Source: Diphasiastrum complanatum (taxonomy: Eukaryota > Streptophyta > Lycopodiopsida > Lycopodiales > Lycopodiaceae). From it: a DNA stretch of 64,000 nucleotides. Each line of letters begins with the position of its first letter. The first letter of the stretch is position 1. The notes under the pieces were generated by a model that was given only the letters and a program-made list of their open reading frames with translations, ran no database searches and was not told the origin of the DNA. Positions 23,132 to 35,781 of the stretch are shown piece by piece. Location: the NCBI GenBank assembly GCA_029204225.1, contig CM055099.1:61039753-61103752 (forward strand), in the 5' to 3' direction. Both the position numbers and the translations under genes were made by a program.

Positions 23132-23800
23132 TTTATTGCATTACTTCATGTTTATTATAAATGACAATACTTTATTGCATTGTTTTGTGCACATCATAAA
23201 TTTCATTTAGATTTTTAGATATGATATTGATTGTTGTTTTGAAATCCGACATTGCACATGGTTTTAATTTCTTAGTTGGTTATTACGTCAATCCACATCC
23301 CTAAATTTGACATTGCAATTTTTGAAAAAAAGAACATTGCACATATAAAAGCAATTGCAATATAGCACGATCATTTGCAATAATAATATTTTCATAATAT
23401 GAATCAATGTATTACAAAATTTGTGCTTTAATGTCGCACGAGTATTTCTAAATCTAACATCAACTAAAATTTATGAACCTAATCTACTCGTCGTCGTCGT
23501 GACGTCCAGTCTGCATGAACACAAGTAAACAAACTACATTAATATTTAATGCTTGGGTGTATTAAATTAAATAAAATTGACGTCATGATACAAACCACAT
23601 TAGTATGAAACTGTTTACGAGGTATCTTAATGTTGAGAGCTGTGATCAACTGTCATTAGCCGTAGGCTAGTCTATTAGTCTACTCGTAGGTTTTCTCTCT
23701 CTATTAGGGGTTCAGGGTTTATTTGTACATTTTACATTCTGTATGAGTTAGTGTGATAGAGTGACAGTGCATGTTCTTCTTCCACCTTCTTGTGGTGATT
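23132..23800 (+). other. AT-rich non-coding stretch
   Basis: Continuation of the DNA into which the array inserted. Notable points are repeated ATTGCA words, a TCGTCGTCGTGACGTCC stretch near 23,490 and a perfect TGACGTCA at 23,578-23,585. These recall the GACGTC-rich LTR at 10,759-11,316, so part of this may be the rest of that LTR. A GGTTTTCTCTCTCTATTAGGG word near 23,690 precedes the gag remnant. Confidence 0.4.
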
Positions 23801-23811
23801 GCTTATGTATG

Positions 23812-24830
23812 CAGTTTGGAAATTCAAATTGAAGAACATTTTGATGGAAAAGGAGTTGTGGGAGATTGTGACAGGTGAAGAGACAGTTATTGAAGAAGAT
23901 TAGCGGACATTTGATAAGAGAAAACAGAAAGCCCAGAATGTCATCAACTTATCAGTTAGAGATGCAATTATTCCCTATATTTCAGATTTAGAAGGACCAA
24001 AAGAAGCGTGGGATACATTGAAGACATTGCTTGAAACGACAAATACATCTCGAATATTGTTTCTGAAGACAAAGTTGCATATATTGTAGATGGATGATGG
24101 TGCAACTATTGCCGATCACATACTGAAGATCAAAGAGATCCATGACTAATTAGTAGCAGTTGGAGAGCGAGTACAAGATTGTGAGATCGTGCAATTGACA
24201 TTGAATAGTCTGAGTGAGTCACATCAGATGTTTGTGACGAGTATAGCCACAAGAGAAAATCTTCCAACCTATGAAGAACTAGGTGGATTGCTTTTGCAAG
24301 AAGAACAATGTCAAGAGAACTTGAATCATCGTAACAGGAGCTATGATCAAGCTCTTGTAGTTAGAGGACCAGGTGGAAGATTTGGCCGTGGAAGGTATCA
24401 ATCTAGAGGAGAAAACTCAAGCCGGGGATCATTTCAACAATTTCATGAGCAAGTCAATGATAGTCCGAATTGAGGCAATTGGAATCAAGGTCAAGGTCAA
24501 GGACGCGGCTATTCAAAACAAAGTAAACCTGAAAATTGTAGGTACTGCAACAAACCTGGCCACTGGAAGCGTGAATGTTTCAAGAAATAGAAGGAGATGG
24601 AACAAAGAAAAATTGATGCTATTATTATGAAAACAATTATACTGACCAACATCAATATGATGATGATCAATATGAAGATGATACTGGTGAGAGTTCAAAA
24701 TTGTTCATTACAACATTAATGACAAGTGATGAAGCCAAGGATACATGGTACATTGATAGTGGTGCATCCAAGCACATGACTTCATTTAGAACTCAAGGAA
24801 ATTGACAGTGGTGATGAAGTTGGACAAGCT
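23812..24830 (+). pseudogene. Ty1-copia gag-protease, second lineage
   Basis: Decayed Gag of a different copia lineage from the array. Recognisable in order: WKFKLKNI..MEKELWEIVTG, KRKQKAQNVINLSVRD, EAWDTLKTLLETTNTSRI, VQLTLNSLSESHQMFV, a glycine/arginine-rich stretch, then a zinc knuckle CRYCNKPGHWKREC (near 24,540) and the protease motif DTWYIDSGASKHM (near 24,750). Stops lie at about 23,900, 24,090, 24,150, 24,470 and 24,590. Integrase onward is missing. No LTR partner is visible. Confidence 0.85.
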
Positions 24831-25084
24831 GATGGCAAATTACAACAAATATATATACACTTGTCAATGCGACAACCAAATTATTTCAAACTTTAAAACA
24901 TTTTGTTCGTGGATGAACCATGTCACCAAAAAGTTTTACTGTGCTATATCTTGGAGTGTTGACCATTATTTGATGACGATGTAGTAATCGCTCTTTGGAA
25001 TTTGTATCATGTCTTCCTTTGATAATAGAAAAATTAAAACTTGCTATTTCATCATATATAAATTGCAGTCCTTTCTCTTGATAT
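24831..25084. other. No gene seen
   Basis: AT-rich sequence between the gag remnant and the left arm of the inverted gene copies. Confidence 0.4.
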
Positions 25085-26476
25085 GGATTTTCGTAGCAAT
25101 ATTAGGCAAATGTTTCGTTTTTTAATTTCTAAATTTAGTCACCTCTAGCCAACTACGACATTTCGAAAATAAATCTTTCAAAAACTTGGAGGCAAATTTA
25201 TATATTTTTTCTTCAAATAATGCCATTTTTGTGAAGTCTTTTTCAAGTCTTCAACAAAATAGTGTTTGATGACATTTTTTAAAATTCTTTCATCTTTGAC
25301 TCTTGTGCAAAATTTTTCCAATGACAATTTTTTTTTTCAGATGATCAACATCAAAAGATAGACAAAAATAAAAGGATCCATTGATCAGCCCATCAAAGAA
25401 AAATGACATGTCTTTCTCCTTCAATCCTTGAACATGTCACAATAAATGATCTTTCACAAAAAAAAAAAATAACTTAACTAAATATTAAAGTATAATATTT
25501 TAAATATAATAATAAATAAATAGATAAAACTCACCTAATATAATTGACATCTTAGTTGGATTATTGATAATTTCACCATAATTGTTCCGTAACCTTCCTA
25601 GTCTTCATAGTTGACAGATTTTATTCCATTTCTTTCAATTCTCATATTTCAAATAGACTCAATTGTATATTTTTTTTAAATAACTTTTTAGTAGAACATT
25701 ACTCAACATGTTTCTATAATTCTACACAACATAAATAAAGATACATAAGTTATTCTATAACAATCATTCAAAAAAAAAAACTTTACTAATAGTGATTATT
25801 TGAAATATAAGTGAAGATAAAAAATCTCACCTTCCACTCTTTAAAATCTTGTTCACCTTTTTCGTATAGTTTGAGACGACTCAATAATTTTTACTACATT
25901 TTTGTTTGTAACAACTGCTCCATGTATAAGCTCTTCAACTTTCGCTTTTTTGATATAATAACAAAATCAGCAAGTGAAATCAAATGGCTCAAGATTCATG
26001 ATTTTCAACTTTGATAGTAATTCTTTAAAATATATTCATTTTCAATATTTTTATCTTGTTTGCGCAACAATACTAAAATATTTTTAGCAACCTCGATTGG
26101 GTGCTATCCATCAACCATATAAAAGCGAATATCTGATTTATGTACATCTTTAATTTTTTGTACTTTCACCAATTGAATGAACCATCTTATTTTCTATGAA
26201 ATTGAATAAGATCCCCTGGTGCATATATGATTCTAGGTGTTTGTAAAAAAAAACCAACCATATTATTGCGATACTTCGAATTAAAAGGTCTACAATTGTA
26301 TTGAAGAGGCAAAACACACTTTTCAACTGGTATGTTTGTCGTCGTTTTTATCCCAAGAAGATAACAACGCTCATATTTCATCAGTTTGACTATGGACTTC
26401 TTTTAAAAATCGGGTTCACTTAAATTCAATAGTGTCAAACGTCTTGGTGCAAGCACATCTATGATATTTTCAAGCA
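25085..26476 (-). pseudogene. Decayed gene, left inverted copy (VDG-x-H family)
   Basis: Minus-strand counterpart of 29,234-30,630. The clearest frame (26,381 to 26,187) reads MKYERCYLLGIKTTTN, then PRIIYAPGDLIQFHRK, and continues past a stop into SIQLVKVQKIKDVHK and RFYMVDG-stop-HPIEVAK, where the other copy reads VDGQHTIE. An intron-like gap with a GTGAG donor follows a KEW codon run near 25,815, and a second follows SIIL near 25,540. A VDGQH motif in this setting resembles the ParB/sulfiredoxin-fold DGxHR motif, but I cannot assign a family firmly. Several stops and frameshifts show it is dead. It lies directly downstream of a copia primer site and LTR at 26,588-26,603. Confidence 0.6.
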
Positions 26477-26587
26477 CCATAGGAGAGTCAGTTCGGAACT
26501 AAAGAAATAAAGTTTGACGGGTTGACATCTATTTCATGCGTAAACATACAAGGCCTTCCCATCAAATTTTCGAAATATAAAACCTTA
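26477..26587 (-). other. Short coding-like stretch next to primer site
   Basis: Minus-strand frame MGRPCMFTHEIDVNPSNF lies between the primer site and the left gene copy. Probably part of the same decayed gene. No family recognised. Confidence 0.3.
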
Positions 26588-26599
26588 GCTCTGATACCA
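26588..26599 (-). other. Initiator Met-tRNA primer-binding site
   Basis: GCTCTGATACCA, followed after three bases by TGTGAACCCGAAGG, an LTR-like edge. Confidence 0.75.
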
Positions 26600-26602
26600 A
26601 AC

Positions 26603-27000
26603 TGTGAACCCGAAGGAAAGGTCTCTCCTAAATGTCTAGAGTTTCAATTGAGAATTGGTCCTTAAAATCAAGTCAACAAAATATTCATAAACATATCGCA
26701 AGGAAATACAAAGCTTATCAAAGAAATAATTCCATTCAATCATAAAGCATTCAATCATAAGACATGATGAGGGGTCAAGATTGGGACCCCCCCCCACCAA
26801 AGGATTCTTTTATATTATGCAAAACCAACTGGCCCTCAAACAACAACATATGTAGAGGATAGAACTTTTGGTAATGATTGAATGCATGTAGGATGGCCTT
26901 TTTGCCTTAGATCTTGGATTTCAATCGATACGTGATCTATAGTGTATGAGCCAAGCTTAGGAGATCAATTTCACACATTAGGACATTCCCACGTGTGTGA
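26603..27000 (-). repeat. Probable copia LTR (minus), plus LTR-family fragment
   Basis: Starts TGTGAACCCG beside a primer site. It includes a C10 run near 26,790. From about 26,890 the sequence matches 2,560-2,650 (GATCTTGGATTTCAATC, GGAGATCAATTTCACAC, ACATTCCCACGTGTGTGAA). Ends are not resolved. Confidence 0.45.
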
Positions 27001-27273
27001 ATTTTTACACTAGCAATTGTAATAGTTGATAAAAATTGTCATTGAAAAATTTCAGTGGTGCATAGAAATGGACTTGTTGTTTGGTAAAATGTAATATGAG
27101 CCATGTTTGTTAATTCGTGATAATATTAAAGGAAAGATGAGGACAGTGGGTGTGACTTTAGACTTGAGTGAAACAATTGATGACAAAGGAAGTCCATTAC
27201 TGAAACTTCTTGTGGTATCATAAAAAAACGTCATCATGAATATGAATTTCACATGCGTGGAGTGCCCATTAAG
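27001..27273 (+). pseudogene. Gene fragment interrupted by LTR element
   Basis: Plus-strand frame with RDNIKGKMRTVGVTLDLSE, DDKGSPLLKLLVVS and NVIMNMNFTC looks protein-coding in composition but matches nothing I recognise. It has at least one stop. It could be the 5' part of the gene continuing at 28,892, split by the LTR element between them. Confidence 0.35.
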
Positions 27274-28891
27274 TGTGATTTAAATCTCCAAAGGTGTGTG
27301 GACGCACAATGATCTAGATCAAATTGAGATTCAAGATCTATCTTACTCTCAATGGCAGAAACACACTACTACATGCATTAACTCACTTCCAAAGTACATA
27401 CACACGTGTGAGAAGTGTTGCAAAATAAAAACTAAGTACAAAAACAACCAGCTCTAGAATAGAATGAGTAGTACAATGATACTAGTAGATCCACGAGCTA
27501 ATCCACGAACATGATTGGACCCCATATTTATAACCTCTTAATCCATCTCTCCATTCTATTGGACCATTCTCAAGCATATCTCAAAAACTATTGGACCAAT
27601 GGTACTTCTAGGTCTTAATTCTATTGGACCTCTTGAACTTTGACTTGTCACACATCAAACTAACTAAGGACACTTGTCAAAAACCTATCTAGCTCAAATT
27701 TTTCACTTGTACTTTTGGCCTAATAATGACAAAACAAGTGTCCTTGACTAATTGACCTCTAAAGCCAAAAATGGCCCAATCTACTAATGACACATAAAAG
27801 CTTGACTATGGAACTTTATGAGACCCCTACTACAAACATTTTTAATTTTACAATTCTCCACATGTGGGAACATCCTCCAAACATGTGAGATTCACTCATA
27901 AACTTCTAACATAAAAATACCAAACTAGATTTTTGCCAATTTTTCACACTCCTCAAAAAATAGCTTGGAAAGGTACTAGATCATGAGAAGTTTGTAAAGC
28001 TTTTTGAGTGGATCCTTTGATATACATAAGAAGTGAAGATCAGCCAATGGATCCATCATAGCAACACCCTCACCATATCCATGATAAAATTTCTTTAGTA
28101 AAAAATCATTTGCCAAAAACTTTGAAGATCATTCCACCAATATGCCACTATGTCCATGTGCTTCCTTCATGCTTGATGATGGCCTTTAATTTGAAAGCAC
28201 CGATGGATGCACCATAAATAGAGAAATCCGAGGCTTCCAAGCCTCATAAATAAAAACTAAGTACAAAAACAGCCAACTCTCGGGTAGAGAGAGAATCCAA
28301 TCAATAGCTCTCAGATAGAGAGAGAATGCAAGAAAACACTTAGTCTCAAAATCTCCTTGAACTCAAAATCACTTAACATAGAATGAGTAGTACAATGATA
28401 CTAGTAGATCCACGAGCTAATCCACACTCAAACATGATTGGACCTCATATTTACAACCTCTTAATCATATTGGACATGATGCATCTATCTCTCAATTCTA
28501 TTGGACATTCTCAAGCATATCTCAAATCCTATTGGAACAATGGTACTTCCACCTCTTAATTCTATTGGACCTCTTGAACTTTGACTTGTCACATATCAAA
28601 CTAACTAAAGACACTTGTCAAGAACCTATCTAGCTCGAGTTTTTCACTTGTACTTTTGGCCTAATAATGACAAAACAAGTGTACTTGACTAATTGACCTC
28701 TAAAGCCAAAAATGGCCCAATCTACTAATGACACCTAAAAGCTTGACTATGAAACTTTATGAGACCCCTATAGCCAACATTTTTAATTTATTTTACAATT
28801 CTCCACATGGAAACATCCTCCACACATGTGAGATTCACTCATAAACTTCTAACATAAAAATACCAAGCTAAATTTTTGCCAGTTTTTCACA
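27274..28891 (-). mobile_element. Shrunken minus-strand copia element
   Basis: Two LTR copies (about 27,274-27,948 and 28,240-28,891, the second shortened on its left) flank only 291 bp of internal DNA. That remnant holds a polypurine tract (plus-strand CTCCTCAAAAAATAGC) and a reverse-strand end of pol (DPLKKLYKLLM, LFFEECEKL) like the FEEECEKL end of the element at 50.3 kb. LTRs end GCCAATTTTTCACA and GCCAGTTTTTCACA. No target duplication is apparent. It sits inside the gene-like sequence 27,001-30,800. Confidence 0.7.
27949..28239 (-). pseudogene. Residual 3' end of copia pol
   Basis: Only the last codons of RNase H/pol and the polypurine tract are left between the two LTRs. Too short for function. 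Confidence 0.5.
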
Positions 28892-30800
28892 ATGAATGTT
28901 TATGTGATGCGAGAATATGTTCATACAATATAGAATTGATGAATCTCACAAAAATAAAAACCATCATGTGCAACTCTGAAATGGAGTTTAGGTTGTGGGA
29001 TTTCAACATTATCTCAGAGTCATATCATAGATGAATTTAGAAACATTCGTGATGCACTAAAAAAGAAAGGTTTGACTATTTCAGTTGAAGGCAATAAGAC
29101 ACCAAAATACCAAATTTTGAAAAAAAAAACTTTTTACTAAGTTGAGAAGAAAAAAGAGTGCCATTATGATCGATAATGATATTGTATCAACAAAAAAAAA
29201 ACAAAAAAACAAAATATTTGCAAAGAAAAGTATTTGAAAATATTGTAGATGTGTCCGCACCAAAATTTTTGGCACAAATGGATTCAAGTAGACCCGATTC
29301 TTTAAAGAAGTCCATAGCCAAACTGATGAAATATGAGCGCTGTTATTCTCTTGGGATAAAAACAACGACAAACATATACGTTGAAAAGTGTGTTTGCTAC
29401 CTCTTCAATACAATTGCAAATCTTTCAATTCAAAGTACTACAGTAATATGGTTGCTTTTATTTCATAGACATATGGAATCATATTTGCACCAATTGACCC
29501 AATTCTATTTTGTAAAAAAGAAGATGGTTCAATTCAATTGGTGAAAGTTCAAAAAATTGAGGATATACATAAATTAGATAATCGTTTTTATATAGTTGAT
29601 GGACAACACACAATCGAGCAACTAATTTTTTTTTAGAATTGTTGCGCAAACAAAGTGAAAACATTAAAAATGGACATATTTTAAAGAAATACTACTGAAG
29701 TCGAAATATCTTAAGTCATTAAATTTCACTTGATGAGTATATTGCTATATCAAGAGCGCTTAATGAAATATCAAAAAAGTTGAAGTTAAAGTACTCATAC
29801 ATGGAGTAATTGCTACAAGCAACAATGCAGTAGGAATCATTGGGTCGTCCCCAAAAACATGAAAAATGTGGACAAGCTCATGAAGAGTGGAAGGTACAAT
29901 TTTTTATCTTCACTTATGATTCAAATAATTATTGCTAGTAACATTTTTTTTAAATGATTGTTATAAAAAAATTAATGTATTTTTATTTATGATGTATAAA
30001 AATTTTAGAAGCATGTAATGTTCTGAAAAAAAATAATTCAAAAGAAGTATGCAATTGGATCTATTTGAAGGATGAAAATTGGAAGAAGTGGAAATTTTTT
30101 TTGTTAACTATGGAGGCTAGAAAAGTTACGGAACAATTTCGATGAAATAAACAATAATCCAATTGAGATGTCAATTATATCAGATGAGTGTTATTTATTA
30201 TTATTCTTATATTTAAAATATTATATTATAATAACTAGTTAAGTTTAATTAGTTTGTAAAAGATCATTTATTGCGAACTATTCAAGGATTTAAGGAGAAA
30301 GACATGTCACTTATCTTTTATGGGCTGATCTACGAATCCATTCATTTTTTTTCCATCGATTGGTATTGATCATTTAAAGAAAAAAAAAATTGTCAATGAA
30401 ATTTTTTTGCACAAGAATCAAAGATAAAAAAATTCTTAAAAATGTTATTAAACAATATTTTGTTGAAGACTTGAAAAAAAAACCCCACAAAAATGACAGT
30501 ATTTGGAAGAAAATATAATTTCACCTCTGAATTTTCAAAGATCTATCTTCAACATGTTGTAGTTGGCTAGAATGGCTAAACTTAGAAATAAAAGAACGGA
30601 ACCTTTGTCAGATATTGCTACGAAGACTATCAAAGATATGTATGATTCCGTCCATGGTGTCACAATCATTCAAACAAATGACCCTTGGATTGTTCATAGG
30701 ATTGATAAGCTTATCAATATAGATCTGTTTCGCATTACTATACCCTCCATGCATATCACTTTAGGCATTTTTTTATTCCACTTCTTTCTCTAATTTTTTA
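28892..30800 (+). pseudogene. Decayed gene, right inverted copy (VDGQH family)
   Basis: Plus-strand gene remnant. Coding-like pieces in order: EFRNIRDALKKKGLTISVEG (near 29,040), FENIVDVSAPKFLAQM then KLMKYERCYSLGIKTTTN (29,240-29,380), EDGSIQLVKVQKIEDIHK and RFYIVDGQHTIEQL (29,525-29,635), SRALNEISKK (near 29,755), CGQAHEEWK before an intron-like gap at about 29,893, VYNWIYLKDENWKKWK (near 30,050), and ARMAKLRNKRTEPLSDIA (30,563-30,620). Intron-like gaps have GTACAA and GTGAGT/GATGAGTG starts. VDGQH with a following hydrophobic helix resembles ParB/sulfiredoxin-type DGxHR motifs. Stops and frameshifts break it. Its inverted partner is 25,085-26,476. Confidence 0.6.
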
Positions 30801-31309
30801 TCACATTAGGCGTGACACAGTTGTTACTATCATAACTTCTAGATGTTGCAGGTGTGACACGGTTGTTACAATCATAGATTTTTCGAATTCTAGATTTTCT
30901 TGTTTGGACAAGTGGGATCACTGGTGGCATCAGGTCAATTCTCTCATCGACGAATGCATCATATCTATGGTGCAGTTTGTATTCCTAGCACTCTTCCCTT
31001 GGGTGCTCAATACTATTATATGCTTATTCCCTTTGAATTGGAGGCCACTTCGATTCCTAAATATTTTGAAAATTGGCATGTATAAAAAAGATATCTTGAT
31101 TTTCAAGAAAAGTTCTACGATAAAATTTATACCTTAGCTTTTGGTTACATTTGTTTTTACTACATAGATTAAAATGAATTTTTAAAAGAAGTTTACTATA
31201 CTCTCATAAGGCATATGGTACTTGAATAAAAATGGAGGAAAACGTTCCTACAATATATTTAACTCCAAAAAGAAAAATAGATATGCATGCTCACAACCTA
31301 ATGATCCAA
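30801..31309. other. No gene seen
   Basis: AT-rich stretch with a repeated GGCGTGACACAGTTGTTAC / GGTGTGACACGGTTGTTAC pair near 30,808 and 30,850. Short frames are not protein-like. Confidence 0.4.
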
Positions 31310-33560
31310 CTTCGATCATGATACATACATTATATTAGAAACTTCTACTAACTTGCATAGAGAAAAACTCGACTCAAAAAGGTTAGGATGTGGTATAAAG
31401 CATGAATAGTTTAAGTTACGTTCACTCAAAAGATTTGTAGTTTTGGAATGATCCTACCATCTATGATTTTCCAAACAACTCGAACTTGGTTCAAGTAGTG
31501 ATGTCTTCTTTTGAAAATCATTTGTATATCATGGCATTTATTAGCAAAGAGTGTGTGCTTCTAGCTCGAACATGGTTTGACTTCGATGACTTGTGTATTC
31601 ACAACAAATCCTTACTGGTTTTTGGTAGAAGAACCTATCTATGTTCACATTCACAATTTATGACTTGAACTACATTTGAGTTAGCAACTCGAACCAAATT
31701 TGAGTTGTAGTTAATCGATGCTAAAAAAGCTTGGTTCAAGTGAAGAGAATCACACAAGCACACACATACTTCACAACTCAAACTTGGTTCGAGTGAAGAA
31801 AATCACACTAACATTTGCCACTATCCAATCATTTACGCTCATTTTTTCACCATTGAATTTTGACAGTTACTGATTGAAGTCAAACCACATTCGAGCTAGA
31901 TACACATTATCTTTGCTATTGAATGTTGCCAATAATAACTCTAAATTTAGAAAGCAAGAAGAACTTGTACAGGAAAGTGCACGATTGCAATAATACTCAC
32001 TGCGACATTGCCTTTGCAATTTGTTGCATGATACATACCAATGTTTACATGTTGGATTCGAACTGGTGGTTCAAACTGGCCGATTCAAAGGTGTGAACCG
32101 CGTTTGAAACAGATAGGCCAAATTCGAACCGTTGAACCGTTTAAATTGGTTTTAGGATTTTTTTTTATGTTTATTGAAATTTGATTTTCTTTTAGGATAA
32201 ACCATAATTCTTAATACATAAACTAAATAATAACCTAGTATTAAGCTAAGTTGGAGTTTGGGAATGTCTGTATTGCGTAAAGCTAGGCATGATCACTGAA
32301 TCATTGTATTAGTATTGTAGACAGTAGACACTTAAGAATTTAATTTTTTCTTCAAACTTTGTTACAATGAATGACAAGTGGAAGCCCGTACTTGTCTCAC
32401 ATTTGAACATAGTAGTGCACAACTCAAACCTTGCTGAAGTTTTAGTTGCACAATCCTTGAACTCGAACCTGATTCAAGTTCAAGTTCGAGTTCAATTTGA
32501 TTTAGGGTTTAGGTTCTAGGTGTAAGTTGGACTTCATAATTTTTGACACTTTATAACTTGAACCTGCTTCAAGTTAAACTGCACTATCTGCTCAATCACT
32601 CTATTATAGTAAATAACATTGTGACAAAACAATGAGCTTTCGATGTAGCAGCACAACTCACTTTAATACTCAAATCTACTTTGAGTTAAGATGCATTGTT
32701 CATTGCATCACTCTATATGGAAGATAACTAACAAACAATGAGCTTTGGATGTAGCACCACAACTCGAACCTATGACGAATTTACTTTGGTATAAGATGAG
32801 TAACATAAGCACTTAATTTATCAAATTATAAGCACTTAGTTCATGTTAAGAGTTAGTATTACATGATAACTTGATTCAACATTACACAGCTCAAACTTGG
32901 TTTTTGTTTCAATTTGGTATCATGTGGTGATATAATTTAAGATTCACAACTATTCTTTTGACACTTTACAACTCAAACCTGGTTCAAATTTCGGTGCACC
33001 ATTTTATCACTCTAAAGTGGTAACAAACACTCATGTTTAGATGTAGCACACTCTTGCAACTCCCACCTTGCATGAGTATAGGTTTAGTACTATATGGCAA
33101 ATTATAGAAAATCAAATTTTTTTACACACAAACTTCACAACACAGCTTGATTCAAGTTACAAATATTGCTTATGGGAGTACCACGACTGAAGTCCACCTA
33201 CACTCCAAAACTCTAAATGGTTTGTGTTAGAAAAACCTATCTATGTTTACATGCACAATTCAGACTTGAACTTGTTTGAGTTAGGAACTCGAACCAAGTT
33301 TGACATGTTTCATGGAATACGCAAAGCTCAAAGTCATACTTCAACATTGCACAACTCCAACCTACTCTGAATTCAATTGGGTACTATATGGTGATTAGGT
33401 TTAATGTGCACTGCTACTAATTTGACACTTTACAACTCGAACCTTGTTTTAGTTAAGCTGCACTATCCATTGTATCAGCTTTACAATTGTAACAAACACA
33501 AACCTTTGGATTTAGGAATTCTCATGGTGTTCACTAGAAAATGGTAAATATCATGATCAA
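31310..33560. repeat. Palindrome-rich repeat block 1
   Basis: Non-coding block in which variants of ACTCGAACC(N)GGTTCGAGT recur at roughly 70-250-bp spacing, often after CACTTTACA or CACTTCACA (for example near 31,476, 31,680, 31,774, 32,460, 32,556, 32,760, 32,970, 33,285 and 33,437). Bases 31,310-31,960 are a direct repeat of 38,425-39,090. No reading frame is persuasive. Confidence 0.65.
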
Positions 33561-35769
33561 ATGCAACGATTATCTCCAATTAGCATATTTCGTTAACATT
33601 GTGCATCATTGAGAAAAACCTTTATCTAGTTGCTTGTTTTTTGGGGGATCTAAGTGGGAGCCTGATATTGAAGATCTACTTAGTTCCTTATCTTTTACTT
33701 GAGTAAACAACATAAAAAAAATGGAATGGAGAAAAGCAAAGGAATGTACCTAGCTTTCAAAACCATTTGACATGTTGAGGTGAAACAACAAAAGCAAGTG
33801 ACACGTTGAGGTGAATCAACAAAAAACATTTATAAAGGTAAGCGAGCCATATCTAAAACTTTAAATTTTTGTGAAACTGAGAATGCGTAGTATTGAGAAT
33901 ACTGTCGGATGTGAGAGAGAAAATGTCAATACATGATTGTTGCAGTTTACTCTTCTAGAGTTAAGTATATAGCAACATTGCCAGGGCTTTGTGGTCATCC
34001 TAGAACCAAACCATGCCTTGCATTCTTCAGGATTGATGAGAGATATGCCATAACAATCGAATTAGACTTTTAAGTGCGTTTTCATCGGGCTTAATTGCAA
34101 CAATTTTGACATGAGGATAATGTCACCTTGTGACTTATGAGAGCAGGTTCAGGATGAAGTTGGTGTAGATGATTGCTTAGTCGACTCCTACCAGTCTTGA
34201 TTACATGATTCCGATTCCCTCAAAAATCGTGTTTTAATGTAAGTTTTGAATTCCTTCATTTTGTACATGCTTCTGATTTAGTCTTCAACATAAAAACAAG
34301 AATACTTTTGAGATTAGTAGATTCCCACTGATCTATGGCCAGTGGACTTCATGGAGAGCTATTTGAGATCAAACTCCAGATATGGAATTCATCAAACTGT
34401 TTTTGCTTATCCTGTAATAACATAGCTAAACCGATAAATGCACCAACAAAACATAGGTTGAGCTGAGAGTCATAACGCAACTTTGGCTAACTTGTTCAAC
34501 ACTCTTCTTCTTTATGACCACCCGTGTGCAAAAAATCTCAGAAGGATTTCACATGGAAGAAATAGCAGTAAAGTTATATCACTTAAAATTTTGCTTTGCC
34601 TTGAGTTATGGATTCAAGGTTTGTGTTTATGTATATTATATAGAAAAAGAACCACTACCCCAACCATAAATGCTCCAGCAAATCTCACTCCAAGGTACCT
34701 ACTAACGGATCAAACAATGAAATTGCATTCCACCAAATTTTTCTCCCATGATATGTACCTTATAGGATTAAAGTTGCTCATTGGTATCCAAATTCTAAAT
34801 AGGAAATCAAATGTATGACTAGGAATAAATCGTTTAATACTTTTTCTTTCTCTTTTTACGAGAATAAGATCCAAAATGCACTCTCCCTAACAAGATTATC
34901 ACATCAAAATAGAGATTTTACACTTGGCAAAAAGGCCAACATAATTGGTGCACAATGCTCTATGTAAAGATGATCATAGAACCATTCTAAAAAACCAACT
35001 CTATAAAAGAGAAAACAGATTCCAGCGTGATGAATTCTCAAAAATGTAACTTAAAAATGGTAGGAAACTTCTCATGCTTCAAGAAAATAAATTCCTAACA
35101 TGATTCTAAGGTGTAGACCACCATAATTCATGCTAAAAACACAAATTTCAGATCTGTCCCTCTTTTAGACATCACCCAAAAAGTTACACAAGATCCAATA
35201 GGAATCCAATCCATCACTTAAATTTGCACCCATTAATATGGACAACAAATACACATGAATCAATCATAAACAACTTATGGAGGAGGAAGGATTGGAAAGA
35301 GCAGATTATTAAGTATGCTAAAGATTCAAAGAAGTTTATAGAAGAGAATAGCATCCAAGCTTTTTGAAAAAAATCCAACACCCCACTAATTTCCAACGTT
35401 GACAAAATGGAAACCTTCTCACAGAGACAGCTAAATACACCTATTGTGCCACAAAAAAAGTTTGAAAAATAGTGACTTGCCAGCAAAAAACCAGCAACTA
35501 ACACTGTTAGAAAAACTGTCCAAAATAGGTGAAAAATGCGCCTATGAGTGAAGGAGATTTGTGCCAATCTGCCTGAAAATTTGCTCTTCCTTGTTGCTAG
35601 TAAATCGGCATCAAACCTGCTCACAAAGACATTGTAAAGTGGGCCCAATCTGCTAAAAAAATGCACCCTTTAGAGACTCCATTGGCTGGAACAAAATCGC
35701 CCATCTGCCTACCTTCCAATAAGCATAAACGTAGAGGCTATGAGTGTTAATCATGTAGCCTATGAACCC
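33561..35769. other. Long stretch without recognised gene
   Basis: Reading frames at 34,483-34,818 (plus) and 35,214-35,666 (minus, hydrophobic) lack recognisable motifs and are probably chance frames. Because a copia primer site and LTR edge follow at 35,770, the right part may be a minus-strand retrotransposon leader. Confidence 0.4.
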
Positions 35770-35781
35770 GCCCTGATACCA
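35770..35781 (-). other. Primer-binding-like site, one mismatch
   Basis: GCCCTGATACCA differs by one base from the copia site and is followed at once by TGTCGAGATTC, an LTR-like edge. Confidence 0.6.

Noticed and set aside
26785-26800. C-rich run as a telomere-like or functional element
   Set aside because: A simple C run inside LTR-like DNA, not a telomere repeat.
35214-35666. 150-codon hydrophobic minus-strand frame as a membrane protein
   Set aside because: No conserved motif; phenylalanine-rich AT-biased composition next to an LTR edge suggests a chance frame.
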